Assembly (NCBI GenBank): GCA_948146395.1
Contig: OX411543.1
Span: forward strand, 20,748,026 to 20,812,025
DNA from: Fragum whitleyi
Taxonomy: Eukaryota; Mollusca; Bivalvia; Cardiida; Cardiidae
DNA length: 64,000 bases
Direction: 5' to 3'
Below the pieces are notes generated by a model, which was given only the letters and a program-made list of their open reading frames with translations, ran no database searches and was not told the DNA's origin. A program made the translations under genes and the position numbers. Below are positions 1-11,338 of the stretch, in pieces (the first letter of the stretch is position 1; every line of letters starts with the position of its first letter).

Positions 1-316
1 TACATACCAAATATGAAAGCTTTCTGCTTTCTGGTATCAGAGAAGATTTTTGAAGATCTTCCTATTTTCACCCTTTTTGTTAAGGGTAAAAGAAGAGTTA
101 AGGGTGGATTTCATTTATTTGACCAACTTTTGTAGAGCTTGATGCAAGGAACATCCCTGCAAAGTTTCATGAAGATGGCCCGCCGGTTTAGGAGGAGAAA
201 ATGTTTTAATAAATTGTGGACGACCTACGACGGACGACGCATGACGCACGATGCACGGCTGACGACGGACATTGTACGATTACAATAGCTCATCTTGAGT
301 TCTTCGTGAGCTAAAA
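1..316 (+). repeat. Dispersed molluscan-type repeat, 3' part, tail ending GTGAGCTAAAA
   Basis: The segment starts inside a repeat whose motifs (ATATGAAAGC, TTTCTGGT, GAGAAGA) recur at 31205-31795, 41380-41480 and 55545-55802. Its tail is a string of GACGACGG/GACGCAC-like short units (219-276), followed by a weak hairpin around CATCTTGAG/TTCTTCGTGAGC and the end TGAGCTAAAA. The copies share this order of blocks, which is why I call it one element family. No protein is encoded. The left edge lies outside the window. Confidence 0.6.
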
Positions 317-1167
317 TATCACGAATGTTGATGGACACAACTAAAGTTAAATTATTTTGAAATGTCTTCAAAAGTGAATTATATTTTTGAAAATCGCTGG
401 CCCGGCGCGAAACAGCTGTAAGTTCTCTAAACACACAGACAGTCAAAAATGTTCCGCGCCGAGCTATCGAAATTTAGCAAATTTGGAAACAATCGAATAA
501 AGTTTTTATTTCACGAGCCGAAAATGGAATCCCATCTTTAGTCAATTTTCTAACTTAAAGTTTGGTGATTTTTGTATTTTTTGAAACGATATTGAAAAAA
601 AACTGAAATCTATATTGAATCTAACATTAATGATATTATTTAAAAAAAGGGATTATGCGAAAGAAAATAATATTGAAAATAAAAATCATTTAAAATCGCG
701 TTATTCCTTGGGCATACTTATCCGTGGTCAAAAATACCTACCTATAAGGTATTTTCATTTGTTCAGCGTAATTCTTTACGTCAAATAAAGTGACGTCATA
801 TGTTTCGTTGAATTCTGTGTGATAGTAATAAAATGCCCCTGTAAAAAGAGGTTAATTCGTCGAAATGAAAGTAATACAATAGAAACAACAGTTACAATAG
901 AAGCAAAAAAAATCAACACTGCTGTAACATTTCTGTGAAGGGACATGGGATATATACCAGTGAGTATATACCTGAAAATATAGTATGAGACAGAGAAGAA
1001 TTTGTTTGAAAATTTTCGGGTTTTTTTTCTAACACTAAAGATGAATTTTATTTACTTTTCTTTTAAAGAGTCTTCCCAAATCCCCCCCCCCCCCCTTTCG
1101 TTGTAATCTGCACATTGTTTCAACAATTACTAGATACATTTGAGAGTGCAAACGCAATAATTTCATA

Positions 1168-1678
1168 GATTCAAGATTCAAGATTCAAGATTCTTTATTG
1201 AACAGATTTGATCTTTACAGATCTTCATCTCAGCAATTTACAAACAATATGATATGGTATTAGTACAGTCGAAATATTTCTTTGGAGTGTTAGTGAATAA
1301 GGTAGTATCAAATATGAAAATTAAATATGAAAATTAAATATCGTTGACGGAATTGCGTAAAATTTTGTCTGATATATAAGGAGAGCGATGCAACAACCAA
1401 TGAGCATAATTGATCTATCATGCTCATTCCTTGCCACAACAGCCCCGCTAATACAGGTCACCTATTTGTTGTATACTATCTATTGCCGATCGACAACCAC
1501 ACCATCACAGCCACGAAGTATTATCTTCGTGAATGTGTTGCTGCGCCAGCCCATCAACATTCTGGTACTTATAATGGTAAAGATACCAATGTAATGTATT
1601 GAATATTATTTTGAATAATCGGAGGGTGAACCCACAATGTTTACTTTTCAAACAAAGTTCCATAAGATAAGTTTGTTT
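1168..1678 (-). mobile_element. 3' untranslated region and terminal microsatellite of CR1/L2-like LINE
   Basis: Read on the minus strand, the stretch after the LINE stop codon (1678) runs about 500 bp. It contains an imperfect stem-loop (AGATCTGTAAAGATC, 1210-1225 region), then CAATAAAG, and ends in three or four head-to-tail copies of GAATCTT (1168-1194). LINEs of the CR1 and L2 groups typically end in a stem-loop plus a short tandem repeat instead of poly(A), so I take this as the true 3' end. I saw no clear target-site duplication. Confidence 0.55.
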
Positions 1679-4581
1679 TATGAATAATTATATGAGGAAC
1701 GGCGCAGATTAAACGCTTCAACAACAAACTTACTAAGGTTTTTCTGAATAGTACAGTTGTTAGTGCTCATAAGATCAACAAATTTATACATGTTTGGTCG
1801 TGTGTAATAGTATTTCTTAATATATTTATTTCTGATACCTGAGTACAGTGGACAGATAACGACAAAATGGTACTCATCCTCTATGTCATTCTTATCACAA
1901 AAAGTGCATTTTCTCTCATTTCGACTTAACCGTCGGTTCGCGTATCGCCCGGTTTCGATAAGAAGTTTGTGTGATGAAAGTCGGAGACGCGATAAAGCCG
2001 TTCGTTGTCTAAACGGAAGAATATCGAGGTACCTTTCAATTTCAATTTCTGCCTTTATTTCGATATAAAGTCTTAAGCTACTTTTAGATTTAATGCCATT
2101 AAACCACGATTGCTTAAAGACATCAATAACCCTGTTTTTAAAAACTTGATGAAAACTTTTCAAATTTACGCTTGATGGATTTTGGAATACAATTGAGAAA
2201 CCGTAATTATCCAATAAACTTTTAACATCTCTTAACCAATTTTGATTGCCATTATAATAATGTTTTAGCATATCGGTGTATATGCATTGAATAATAAAAT
2301 TATCTGTTTGTATCAATTTACACCAATACTTGATAATGCGCGTGTAACGATTTACATAAAGCGGGTAGCGTCCAAGTTCGCTATATACGGCCAAGGAACA
2401 GGTAGATTGTTTAACATTTAATAATCTTTTGCAAAATTTCAGATGTACTCTCTCTATTTCCTTACACTTGCTAAATCCTGTAACTTCTACGGCATAGTTC
2501 ATAGTAGAGCTAACAAATGAATCGAATAATTGACACTGAACAGACGGTTTCACATGTAAATTGCGCAATTTATTCATTAAAACATTTAATGCTTTCAAAC
2601 CCTTGCCTGCTAGAGTCTCATTATTGACAGAGAACGAACCATTAGAACTAAATACAGTCCCTAAATAATTAAAACACTGAACTACTTCAAGTTGTATATT
2701 ATCATATGACCAAGTATACGTTGACAATGTGTTGGCTCGTTTTTGGAATACCATCACTTTGGTTTTTTCGGTGTTAACTCGTAACCCCCATTTCCTACAA
2801 TATTCATACAATAAATCAAGACGCCGTTGCAGATCAAACTGACTGTTGCCCAGAATGACCATATCATCCACAAACAAAAGTATAATCATTAATATATCAT
2901 CAATGGTTATACCACAATTTGCGTCATCCTGCAAAAACAACTCCAAGTCATCTACAAAGAGTGAAAATAAGATAGGGGAGATAACCTCGCCTTGTTTCAA
3001 ACCTACTACGCATTCAAAATAATCCGAGTACGAGTTGCATCCCTTGACACATGATTTTACCGAGCTATACATGCTTTTGATAATCTTAAAAATTTTCCCA
3101 TTTAATCCTTTGTGAAAAATTTTGTAACACATATTGTTCAGGTTAATACTATCGAATGCTTTTTGCAGATCGACAAAACAGCAAAAAAGTTTTTTATTTT
3201 CATTTAATATTTTATCGATTATTGATTTGAGAATAAATATCGCATCTACTGTAGATCTTCCTGAACGAAATCCACACTGCGCATCACTTAAAATCTCGCA
3301 ACTTTCTATCCATTTAGTAATTCTATTATTTAAAATACCGGTAAATATTTTTGAGAAACAACTGACTAATGTGATACCACGATAATTGCTTGCTTCGCAG
3401 GGGTCATTTTTCTTATGCAAAGGCACAATAACGCCTCTTGTCCAAGAATCTGGAAAGTGCCCAGAATCTAAAATAGCGTTAAATATATCGACTAAATAAG
3501 GGCAAAGAATATCAATCGATTCTACGAAATATTCATTTATAAGACCGTCTAGAGCACAAGATTTATTACTCTTTAGGGATCGTACCACCTTAAAAACCTC
3601 ATCCGCATTTATACGCGCGTTTAACTCCGGCGTTTCATAATCATCGGCACTCATTTGAAAATTATCGCAAAAATCGTTTGCTTCTGTCACGCCAGGGGTA
3701 ATTAGGTCGTTTTGTAAACCTGAAAAGTATTCGCAAAAAGACTCGACGTCAATACTTTCATTACGTTTTGCTCGTTTATTCGAGAATAATTGCCAAAACG
3801 CTCTTGGTTGAGAATGTCGTAAGTTTACAAGTTCGGTACACTTCTGTTTTTGATACAATCGTTTTTTACGTTTAATTAGACGTTTATAGATAATTTTCTT
3901 ATCGCACATAGCAATTCTATTGGCGTTACTTTTACGTTTATTGAAATTATTTCTGCACGTTATATATTCCGACTGAGCTTTACGGCACTCGTTATCGAAC
4001 CACTTGTTCTTATTGCACAGCGGACTCGGATCAGCATAATCAAATTTGAATATCTTATTTTTTGCGGCTACCTTAAAAAGAGGATCCGCGATTTCTGTAA
4101 TTAAGCTTGAAAAATTGTTAACGACAGTGTCAATAGAATTGCTATCATTCGAATTTAAATTTAAAACTAATCTGTTTAAAACTGGGAGCTGCCCAATTAT
4201 GTTTCGCCGAAAGTCATCTCTAAACTCAGATTTCCATTTCACGCTCGACAAACTAGATTCCACGTCTAGATCATTGACTGAAGTACAGCAGTAAATACTT
4301 AAGGACAATAACGCATGATCGGACCACTCATTAAATGGGTGAATCTTAAAGTCATTGATACAAAACATTTCATCGTGACTAACGAGTAGATAGTCAATCA
4401 CACTTGAGCCGTTGCGACTTGCAAATGTATACTCGGCTGTGCTTTGCAGACGCCCATTAGCTATACGTAATGAGGTAGATTTACAAAGGTCAATCAATTT
4501 ACTACCGAATGAGTTACACACTAAATCGGGTGTGTCACGTGACAATGGAATGTCCGCACGATAATTGTGATCATCTATCAA
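1678..4581 (-). pseudogene. Non-LTR retrotransposon (CR1/L2-like) polyprotein: end of endonuclease domain, reverse transcriptase, C-terminal zinc knuckle
   Basis: The open frame of 967 codons holds the C-terminal part of an apurinic-type endonuclease (SSVIDYLL, WSDHALL near residues 60-90), then a reverse transcriptase at about residues 330-600. Visible RT motifs are DGLINEYF, NYRGITL, the catalytic CFVDLQKAFDS, GLKQGEVISP and LLFVDDMVILG, where FVDD replaces the common FADD. A CxxC...HxxxxC knuckle (CTFCDKN...HFVVIC) lies near the C-terminus. Such proteins nick target DNA and copy their own RNA into it. A single in-frame TAA (about 4591-4593) separates this frame from the upstream endonuclease frame, so the copy is inactive as it stands. 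The first codon listed (TTG) is not a real start. Exact clade placement within the jockey/CR1/L2 group is inferred. Confidence 0.9.
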
Positions 4582-4587
4582 AACATT

Positions 4588-5190
4588 TTAACGGTCATAC
4601 TCTATGAAATCTTTACGTTTGCCCGTGCGAGCATTAAAATCCCCACAAACCAAAACCCTACCTAAACTAGAATATTCCAAAATATCATTTTCTAACAATG
4701 AAAAGAAATCAACGTCATTAGTATTATAAAGTGGCGAATTTTCAGGCCAGATATAAACACCTGCTATATAAATATCATTTTCTATTTGGAAAAAATATTT
4801 GTCCAATTTTAACCAAATAATGCTTTCCAGCTCTGATTTAATAACAGTTACCCCTTTTCCAACATTGTTTTTAACATACAAACAAATCCCGCCGCTAGAG
4901 CGTTTTGCACGCCTATTTAAGACCTTACGAAAAAAATTATATGATGTGTAACCATTAATATTGATTTTGGAATTTACATTTGTCCAGCTTTCAAATAAAA
5001 AGCAAATATCATAAGAAGTGATTATTTTCACAAAATTTGGGTCTTCAAGTTTATGCCTAGTAAGCCAAGTGAACCAATTTCATTTAAGTAAACTGATTTA
5101 TATTCACTCGACCATCGTGTAATATTTTTGCATGTTACTTCAACATTATTTTTATCATAGTGAAAATGTTTTAACATTGTCGGCGGAGTG
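4588..5190 (-). pseudogene. Same LINE: N-terminal endonuclease portion, with stop and probable frameshift
   Basis: Codons 5031-4588 encode the N-terminal half of the endonuclease (SYDICFLFESW, RSSGGICLYVK, RVLVCGDFNARTG), with the conserved E of FESW and the GDFNARTG motif visible. The frame ends at a TAA that lies in phase with the RT frame downstream, so the break is one nonsense codon. Upstream, an ATG near 5180 opens about 45 codons in another frame that end near 5030. A one-base frameshift around 5050-5060 would connect them. This suggests an old, mutated full-length or nearly full-length insertion. Confidence 0.75.
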
Positions 5191-6618
5191 CCCTTGTTTT
5201 TTTCTGTTTTGTATGTTTATACATTTATAGTAGGCTTCATAGCCTCACTACAGAAAACGTAGCTATTATTAACAAAAGTACCGCCTACAGATGCCAATGC
5301 TCGGCTGCGAGTGCTTGATCATGTAAAAAAAACTAAGAAGGGTTATAAAACTATTTTACACCCAGAAAAAATATAATAAAACTCATTTCAGAATATTAAT
5401 CGTGTCATAATGGATATAATTTCATCTTCGCCTTGATGTATCCACATGAATATATCTGATGGGGGAAGTAGTTATATGCAAAGCAAAATCCTCCGGCTCC
5501 GCCCTTGGATTTTACATTTTGAATGTAAATCCTCCTCATCAATGCCAAAATGAACCAATTTTATTTATACGAGGGAGAGTTAAAAGTTGCGTAGATTTGC
5601 TCTACAAAAAATTTGATTTCAAAGATTTTGAAAAAAAAAAAAAAATCACTGTTATTAAATTGCGGTATTTTTTCTTTTTGTCTTGTAAATTTGGATGCAA
5701 TCCAAACAATTGGTCACATGAAGAAACCATTCTAAAACATTTTGTACCGGCGCACGGTTAAAACGTCAACATGACGCTACGGTAATGATAACTTCCGATT
5801 GAAAGTCAGCACTTTTCAAAATTCTCAACTCAACAATAAAAATAATTTCTGTATCGCCTATTTATTGGATAAGTGCTATTTTCATATCCATTTGATCAAA
5901 AATGATAAACTTATATGTGTAATGTGTCTTTAAGATACTGAACTGATGTTTATCTGTGACAATTACCGGTCAAACGTCGACGAGCCGTTTTCCATTCTCC
6001 GAGTTTCATCCTTCAGAAACGCTCACCATTCATAAACAAACCTTTTAAACCATTTAAAAAGAATGTATCTGTATACAATTGAAGACCTTTTAGCATATTT
6101 TATCATTTTAACCTCCCGATTAGGTTTTCCATAGGTACAGTAGAACTTTATTATTGCCCGGTTGTCTATACCTGCGCCGGTGCCGTCATTTCGAGGTTCG
6201 AAAATTGATGCGTACCCCCAGCTTACTGACTTTGAATCCGAAAATACCAAATGTATCATGCTCAAATTTTAAACATCCTAACATATTACGGCAACGCGTA
6301 AATAGGCGAAGTTTGGAAGGGTTTGGTCCAAATTGAGTGGACAATTACGGGTAGTAACAGCAGGAAGTAACATTACAAAATGGGTTACGCCGGTAGAACC
6401 TATTCAGGAACTTCAAATAATGGATTTTTTACATCAAAGACATAGTAGACTCCTATAAATTAAGTACTATGATGACATTCAAAGGTTTGAGACGTGTTCA
6501 AAATTTCATTCATTTCCGTTGGGAAATTTCAAAGTTATAGTAAAAGTCCACATAATTTTTTATCTATCCTCGTGTATATAATTAATGAAAGTGTATATGG
6601 GTGTTCAATCTTTCTTTT
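5191..6618. other. Interval without recognisable gene
   Basis: AT-rich DNA with a poly(A) run near 5632-5645. A 100-codon plus-strand open frame (5459-5761) and short frames on both strands show no family motif or coding pattern I recognise. No repeat shared with the rest of the window was found. Confidence 0.4.
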
Positions 6619-6619
6619 A

Positions 6620-6783
6620 AGGTAGTGGACCCGTAATAGTTTCGCAATGTTTAGCAAGTAATGAACTTTATCAGTGTTAACAAGGGTTTCCTAATGATTT
6701 TCATTTTGATACCTTGGTCAACATTGTGAAAGATCATGTGTTCCGAAATGTTGCGGAACTATCATGTTCTCACTACCTTAAAT
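6620..6783. mobile_element. TTAA-flanked palindromic MITE, family 1 (copy a)
   Basis: A roughly 160-bp element begins TTAAGGTAGTGGACCCGTAA and ends with CTCACTACCTTAA, so the two ends are inverted copies. The middle (GTGTTAACAAGGGTTTCCTAATG / CCTTGGTCAACATTG) also pairs. Four more copies lie at 20914-21056 (partial), 22378-22541, 44005-44164 and 49041-49206. Each complete copy is bounded by TTAA, the target duplicated by piggyBac-type transposases. No transposase is present. Confidence 0.8.
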
Positions 6784-7506
6784 ATTATAATCGCTACCAC
6801 TAAATGGTAATATGCTTTATTATCGTCATTAAATTATAATTGAATCCCACTGTCTCTATCAGTAAATAATTGTCTTACCATTATCGGTGTAATATCCTAA
6901 TTGTGTTATGGTTAAATCTTTCTGCTGTAGAGACGGATTTTTACCATAGTAGGACCGCAATAATTCTCCCCAACCATGGAAAGCCTATAGGAAAAAACTT
7001 AAATAAGAACATTTATATATGCAAAAAAGATTAATTCGAGATATTGTGAAGAAAAGTCTGCCAACTTTATGATTTAAAACATATCACATTCAATTCATAA
7101 AATCTATACTTTTCAGCTTAACTCAACTGACAAAAAGAAATAAAATACCTGATATTACTTTGCTTTAAAAGAAGCGAAACAGATGTGGATAAGAATTAAG
7201 TACGATGCGATTAATTATTTATTTGCTAATATTCAGTATTTGGCTTCACTTTGTTTACCAAGTAAAAACAAAATCCATACGCGATTAATTCCTGGTGCAT
7301 AATACATGAAAAATGACTGTGAATACATGGCTGGTATGGTAGAAATACCTTTGGAAATAAAAGGTAAAAATTTTAACACTTCCAGTTATCCGCCAATAGG
7401 CGTAAAAGGAAAGCAGTTTTGCATTTAACATAAAATTGTATCTCTACAGCGCAAATCCAAAAGATAGTACTTATATCCAAATTAGATTGTTGTCTCTGAA
7501 GTCCTG

Positions 7507-7716
7507 GGGCCCGTTTTACTTAACAACTTACGAAAAAAACTAATCGACAGTCAAAATCAATAATCGTACCTGGTGTTTTCAGTCATTGTTAGATTCTGCT
7601 TTGCAATATCTCATTGGAATCGTTTTTAGAAATTCATATTAAGTTACTACCGTAGAAGCAACTTTATTTTTGACTAACGCAAAAAATGATCGTAAGATGT
7701 TTAGTTAAACGGGCCC
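7507..7716. mobile_element. Harbinger-like MITE with GGGCCCGTTT ends and CTG target duplication
   Basis: The left end GGGCCCGTTTTACTTAAC and right end GTTTAGTTAAACGGGCCC are inverted copies, and TTACGA/TCGTAA continues the pairing inside. CTG flanks both sides (7504-7506 and 7717-7719). A 3-bp duplication and GGGCC-type ends are typical of PIF/Harbinger elements; the superfamily is inferred. At 210 bp it is non-autonomous. Confidence 0.7.
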
Positions 7717-7719
7717 CTG

Positions 7720-8211
7720 CTGTCGATCCCGAAAACTTTTTACCATCAACTTGACCTTGACCATGAATAAAGGCAATTGACAAACTCTGACCTTGACTTT
7801 TGATTGATATGAACATAAATTTATCCTATAACTATACAAATATCCGTGTGTATAAAGTGTAGCAGGGTCGTGTTTGACCTTTAAACCAGGGTTTTGACCC
7901 CCAGAAATATGGAAATATCCTAATTTGACCCCTAGAAATTTCTCCCAAGGGGGTCATTTGACCCCCTTGAGATGTATTACTAGGGGTAAAACATGGTTAA
8001 TTTCCGTTGATTTTCATAAAATTACTATTACTAAAAGTTCTAAAAATTAATAACTTGTTTCATAAAATTACAAAAAAATGCTTTTTCTCCTTTGACTCCT
8101 TTAAATTCAGATTTGACCCCCAGAATTTCTTAGGTGAGGAGTCAATGACTCCCCGATATAAATAACTAACGTGAGCCCTGTGTAAGTGTGGTTAATGTTT
8201 GTGAGGCAACA
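7720..8211. other. Non-coding flank left of the duplicated segment
   Basis: Contains short repeated phrases (TTTGACCCCC/CCCAGAA, 7870-8160) that look like a small internal tandem repeat. No exon of gene 2 was recognised here, although later exons of that gene would be expected at or beyond this side. Confidence 0.35.
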
Positions 8212-8684
8212 ACATTGCCACCAAAAGTCAACACTAGCTAATATTCCGCCGATAGCGTGGACGTCATATCTTCAACTCCAAAGACAAATTTGTGATCACA
8301 TAACCTCGACGTTTTTCTCAAAAACCGCCAACATTAGAATAAGCAAAATTTTCTTTTTTTCAATAACCTTTTTTCATTATGGTTCTTCGTCTTATTGTCA
8401 TAATGCTGTTTCTGCATTGATGCAGACAGTACAAGAACTTCACTTTGAAATAAAACTAAAATAGACGACACGTGACTCTTTACCCACAAAAGAATACTGA
8501 CTCTGAAATTATACGTAATTAGTCGATATATTTTCCTATGCTTAAAAGAATAGTCATTTTTCGATCTAACATTCTGAACAGTACACACTACACACTGTAG
8601 TTTTTTAAAGTTATAATTTCAACATAAGTGTTTCAGAGATCTCTTTTGAAAATCGTACTTCATTTAGCTCAGAACAATATTTAC

Positions 8685-8854
8685 CTCCCATTATACCTCC
8701 GTAAAAAGACTTGTCGTTCTTCGTGTCACGCATGAATGACGCAGACATAAAGTTATTGAAGGGTGACAATATTATGGCATTTCCTTTACGATCGAATATG
8801 GTCAATGGCCCTGCTTGTATACCGTAGTTTATTTTTGCGCTCCTGTTGAAGAGC
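8685..8854 (-). CDS. Gene 2 (unrecognised secreted protein), exon 4, duplicate copy A
   Basis: Identical to the exon at 15885-16054, with both splice sites intact (CACTTCAG before it, GGGAG/GTAAAT after). The 170-nt exon opens in phase 2 and closes in phase 1, encoding about 56 residues including AGPLTIFDRKGNAIILSP, NNFMSASF and FYGGIMG. It lies on the far (3') side of the LINE from the rest of the gene. If both copies were spliced in sequence, the frame would shift, so at most one copy can be used productively. No later exon was identified inside the window. Confidence 0.7.
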
Positions 8855-8914
8855 CTGAAGTGGATAGTTATGGCACAGCCCTCCTGTTGCTTTATCTGGA
8901 TTTTTAACATAAAG

Positions 8915-9148
8915 TTAACCCTTTCCTATTTTACAAAATTTTGGACCTGTCCAAATTCAAAGGTTTTGCAGACGAAAATTAAAAATGGATTTAATTTGAA
9001 AAATAACCATTCAGTATGGTAGAAAATAGTGTGAAAAGAAGAAATTGCTTGTCAGAAGCAATTTCTTCTTTTTTCACAATGTTTTCTCAATGATAATATT
9101 ACAGGCACGTAAAAAGCAGGGATTAAATAGCAAATGGTTAAATGGCAT
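8915..9148. mobile_element. TTAA-flanked MITE, family 2 (copy a, inside duplication copy A)
   Basis: Begins TTAACCCTTTCCTATTTTAC and ends GCAAATGGTTAA, with inner sequences GGACCTGTCC and AAAGCAGGGATTAAA. It contains a hairpin AGAAGAAATTGCTT/AAGCAATTTCTTCT (9039-9072). Relatives lie at 16115-16348, 19497-19711, 46797-46985 and 57177-57410. The TTAA flanks again suggest piggyBac-type mobilisation. It is identical in both copies of the 1.96-kb duplication because it was carried along with it. Confidence 0.75.
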
Positions 9149-10192
9149 ACTGTGGTAGCTTTATGAATGAAAGACACAAGACGACATTTTCAGTGAACCT
9201 TTAAAACGGTAACAAAACTGAAATAGAGTTGTTGTTTTCTTCAAATTGAGCTTCTTCATGCACCCTATTATCTTTATAAAAAGAATATATTTTAGATCGA
9301 GCATTCGAACCTGATAAACTATGTCTGCACCGAATATACTAGATTCGGTGCATTGAACCCCTGGTGAAGAAACATTGAGTTTCGAAAGCGCTAGGGATAT
9401 TTATGCTTTTGGCAAAAATCCAAACTACATACACTGTTTGAATACATTTAAATTCAATAACCTTTTTATTGTATACTTTGATATTGTTAGACGATATTCA
9501 CTTTTTATTTATTATTTTTTTACATCACCTATACTTCAAGAACGGTTTTGAAGTTAAATTTAAACCGCTTTTAAATAACAGTTACGCAATAGACCTTTTC
9601 CCGCAAAATCCTTTCCGTTATATTTTTACGTTCGGATGAATACATCCGTTGCTATGAAGTGTAAACAAAAAAGACGGCGGACATTTTTTGTGTCGATTCT
9701 CATTTTCGATCTTTAAATACGCGTCGATTTCGACTTACTTTGAATAAAAATGAAATAAAGATATTTATAAAAACTTGTTCATATGTTATTCTTACCAGTT
9801 ACACGTTCCAGAACTGACTAAATCGGCGTACTTGATTCCGGAGCAGACTAGCGATAGTCATGAAGGACGTGATGGAGTGAAAGACGAAATAAAGAGAAAG
9901 ATAGGGAGGAAGAGAGATAGACACTAGAATAATGGTAGGCACAAAAGGATGTGCATGAAATAGTTTTGAAAGAATTATGTTATAAAATATCAAAAGAAAA
10001 GAGAAACAAAAACAGTGATTTGGAAGAAATTTGAGGGGGCGGGGGGGGGGCATCTGAGTCGACGGAGATGGGGAGGGGATGAAGTGGTATATTTCTCGGA
10101 AAATGTTTCAAATAGATGAAAACAAACACTGGTGAATTAACCTTTAGGCATTCAAAGAACTTGAAACGTTTTTTTTTTTTTTTTTTTTTTTT

Positions 10193-11338
10193 CATATATA
10201 TATTTTATTCAACCAAGTTTACATTATCATATTATTTTAGATGTCTATATCTACATTTTATAATATGTCACTTGTTTTATTTGGTTTGTTTGAACCGCGA
10301 TATTGTGACCTTTGGGAAAAAATGGTCTTAAGTCCGAATCAGTAATATTCAAAGTAATATTTTTGTTTTTGTTTTTTATCTTAAACAGAAAAGTCCCCCA
10401 AAGTGATTGAAAGATGTTATTGTTTAGAATAACCGATATTTCGAAAGCGTTAATTTGGCGCGTTCTTTTAGAACGTCATAGTCCCAATTTGGTCATTTAT
10501 TTTTATTTATTTATTTATTTTTTGTAAGCAAGTGACATATTATATTTGACGAATTATATATAAACATAATATCATATAGACAAACAGTTCATATTTGATA
10601 ACCCATTTACATTTTTAAAAGTTGATTTAAAGATGAAAGAATACTCTAATTAAACGTTTTAGTAAAGAGGAAAAGGTCAATTTAAACGATTCTTTTTCGT
10701 ATATTTATTTTCGATTATTCGGTGTATTAAACATAATGTCGATTCTAAACTGAAACTCTGCAACTACACCCTAAATCAAGCCATAGTTACAAGCTTCCGA
10801 ACAAATACGACGATATGTTTATCTATTTCTTTTTGTGTAGATTGATGACAGATATTATTGCGTAAAATAAATATATGAATTGTAGAACTTATATTGCTAA
10901 CGCTATTTTAATAAACCTTACAACTACAGCGTTTGTATTTACAAGATTCTAGAACAATCGTTATCCATTATCCATTAATTGCTTTGTATATGAACTGTTA
11001 ATTATCAACATTAATCTATACTGATGAACAAAAAGGTTTCAGTTTGTGTTTTCGGTAAAATGGCAATTGTAGATGGGTTATCAACTTTCAATGTGGAAGA
11101 ATAAAATATATCATTTAAACATATTAACAACATAAACAGTATAAAATAACAAAAAAAATGGTTCTAACGGTGTAAATAGAAAGAAAAAAGGAAAGATATA
11201 TGTGAAGATGTTACTACAGAAAGTAAGTACATCACTTCTTTTACATCATAAGGTGTTCTTGGTGTTTGTTACTAACATTATGTATTTAGCGTAGGTCAGT
11301 TTAGATATTTGAAGATTTCTTATTCTTTTTTCTTTGTC
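10193..11338 (-). other. 3' UTR of the L1/Tx1-type LINE
   Basis: AT-rich, non-coding. It contains an inverted repeat ATAATATGTCACTTG (10258-10272) / CAAGTGACATATTAT (10529-10543), a TTTA microsatellite (10501-10520), and AATAAA close to the tail on the minus strand. Confidence 0.6.

Larger units (their letters stand above)
8212..10169 (-). repeat. Copy A of 1.96-kb direct duplication flanking the L1/Tx1-like LINE
   Basis: The segment matches 15412-17373 base for base except for T/C at 9873/17073, T/A at 9983/17183 and a G-tract of 10 versus 14. Homology starts abruptly at ACATTGCCA and stops at GAAACGT. Immediately after copy A comes the poly(T) start of the LINE, and immediately before copy B is the LINE's other end. 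The copies therefore behave like a very long target-site duplication. The segment carries one exon of gene 2 and a TTAA MITE. Confidence 0.93.

Noticed and set aside
5459..5761. 100-codon plus-strand frame
   Set aside because: Contains a poly(A)-encoded Lys run, no family motif and no splice or start context that stands out.
8334..8588. 84-codon minus frame, duplicated at 15534-15788
   Set aside because: It is present twice only because the whole segment is duplicated; it has no splice-phase fit to gene 2 and no motif.
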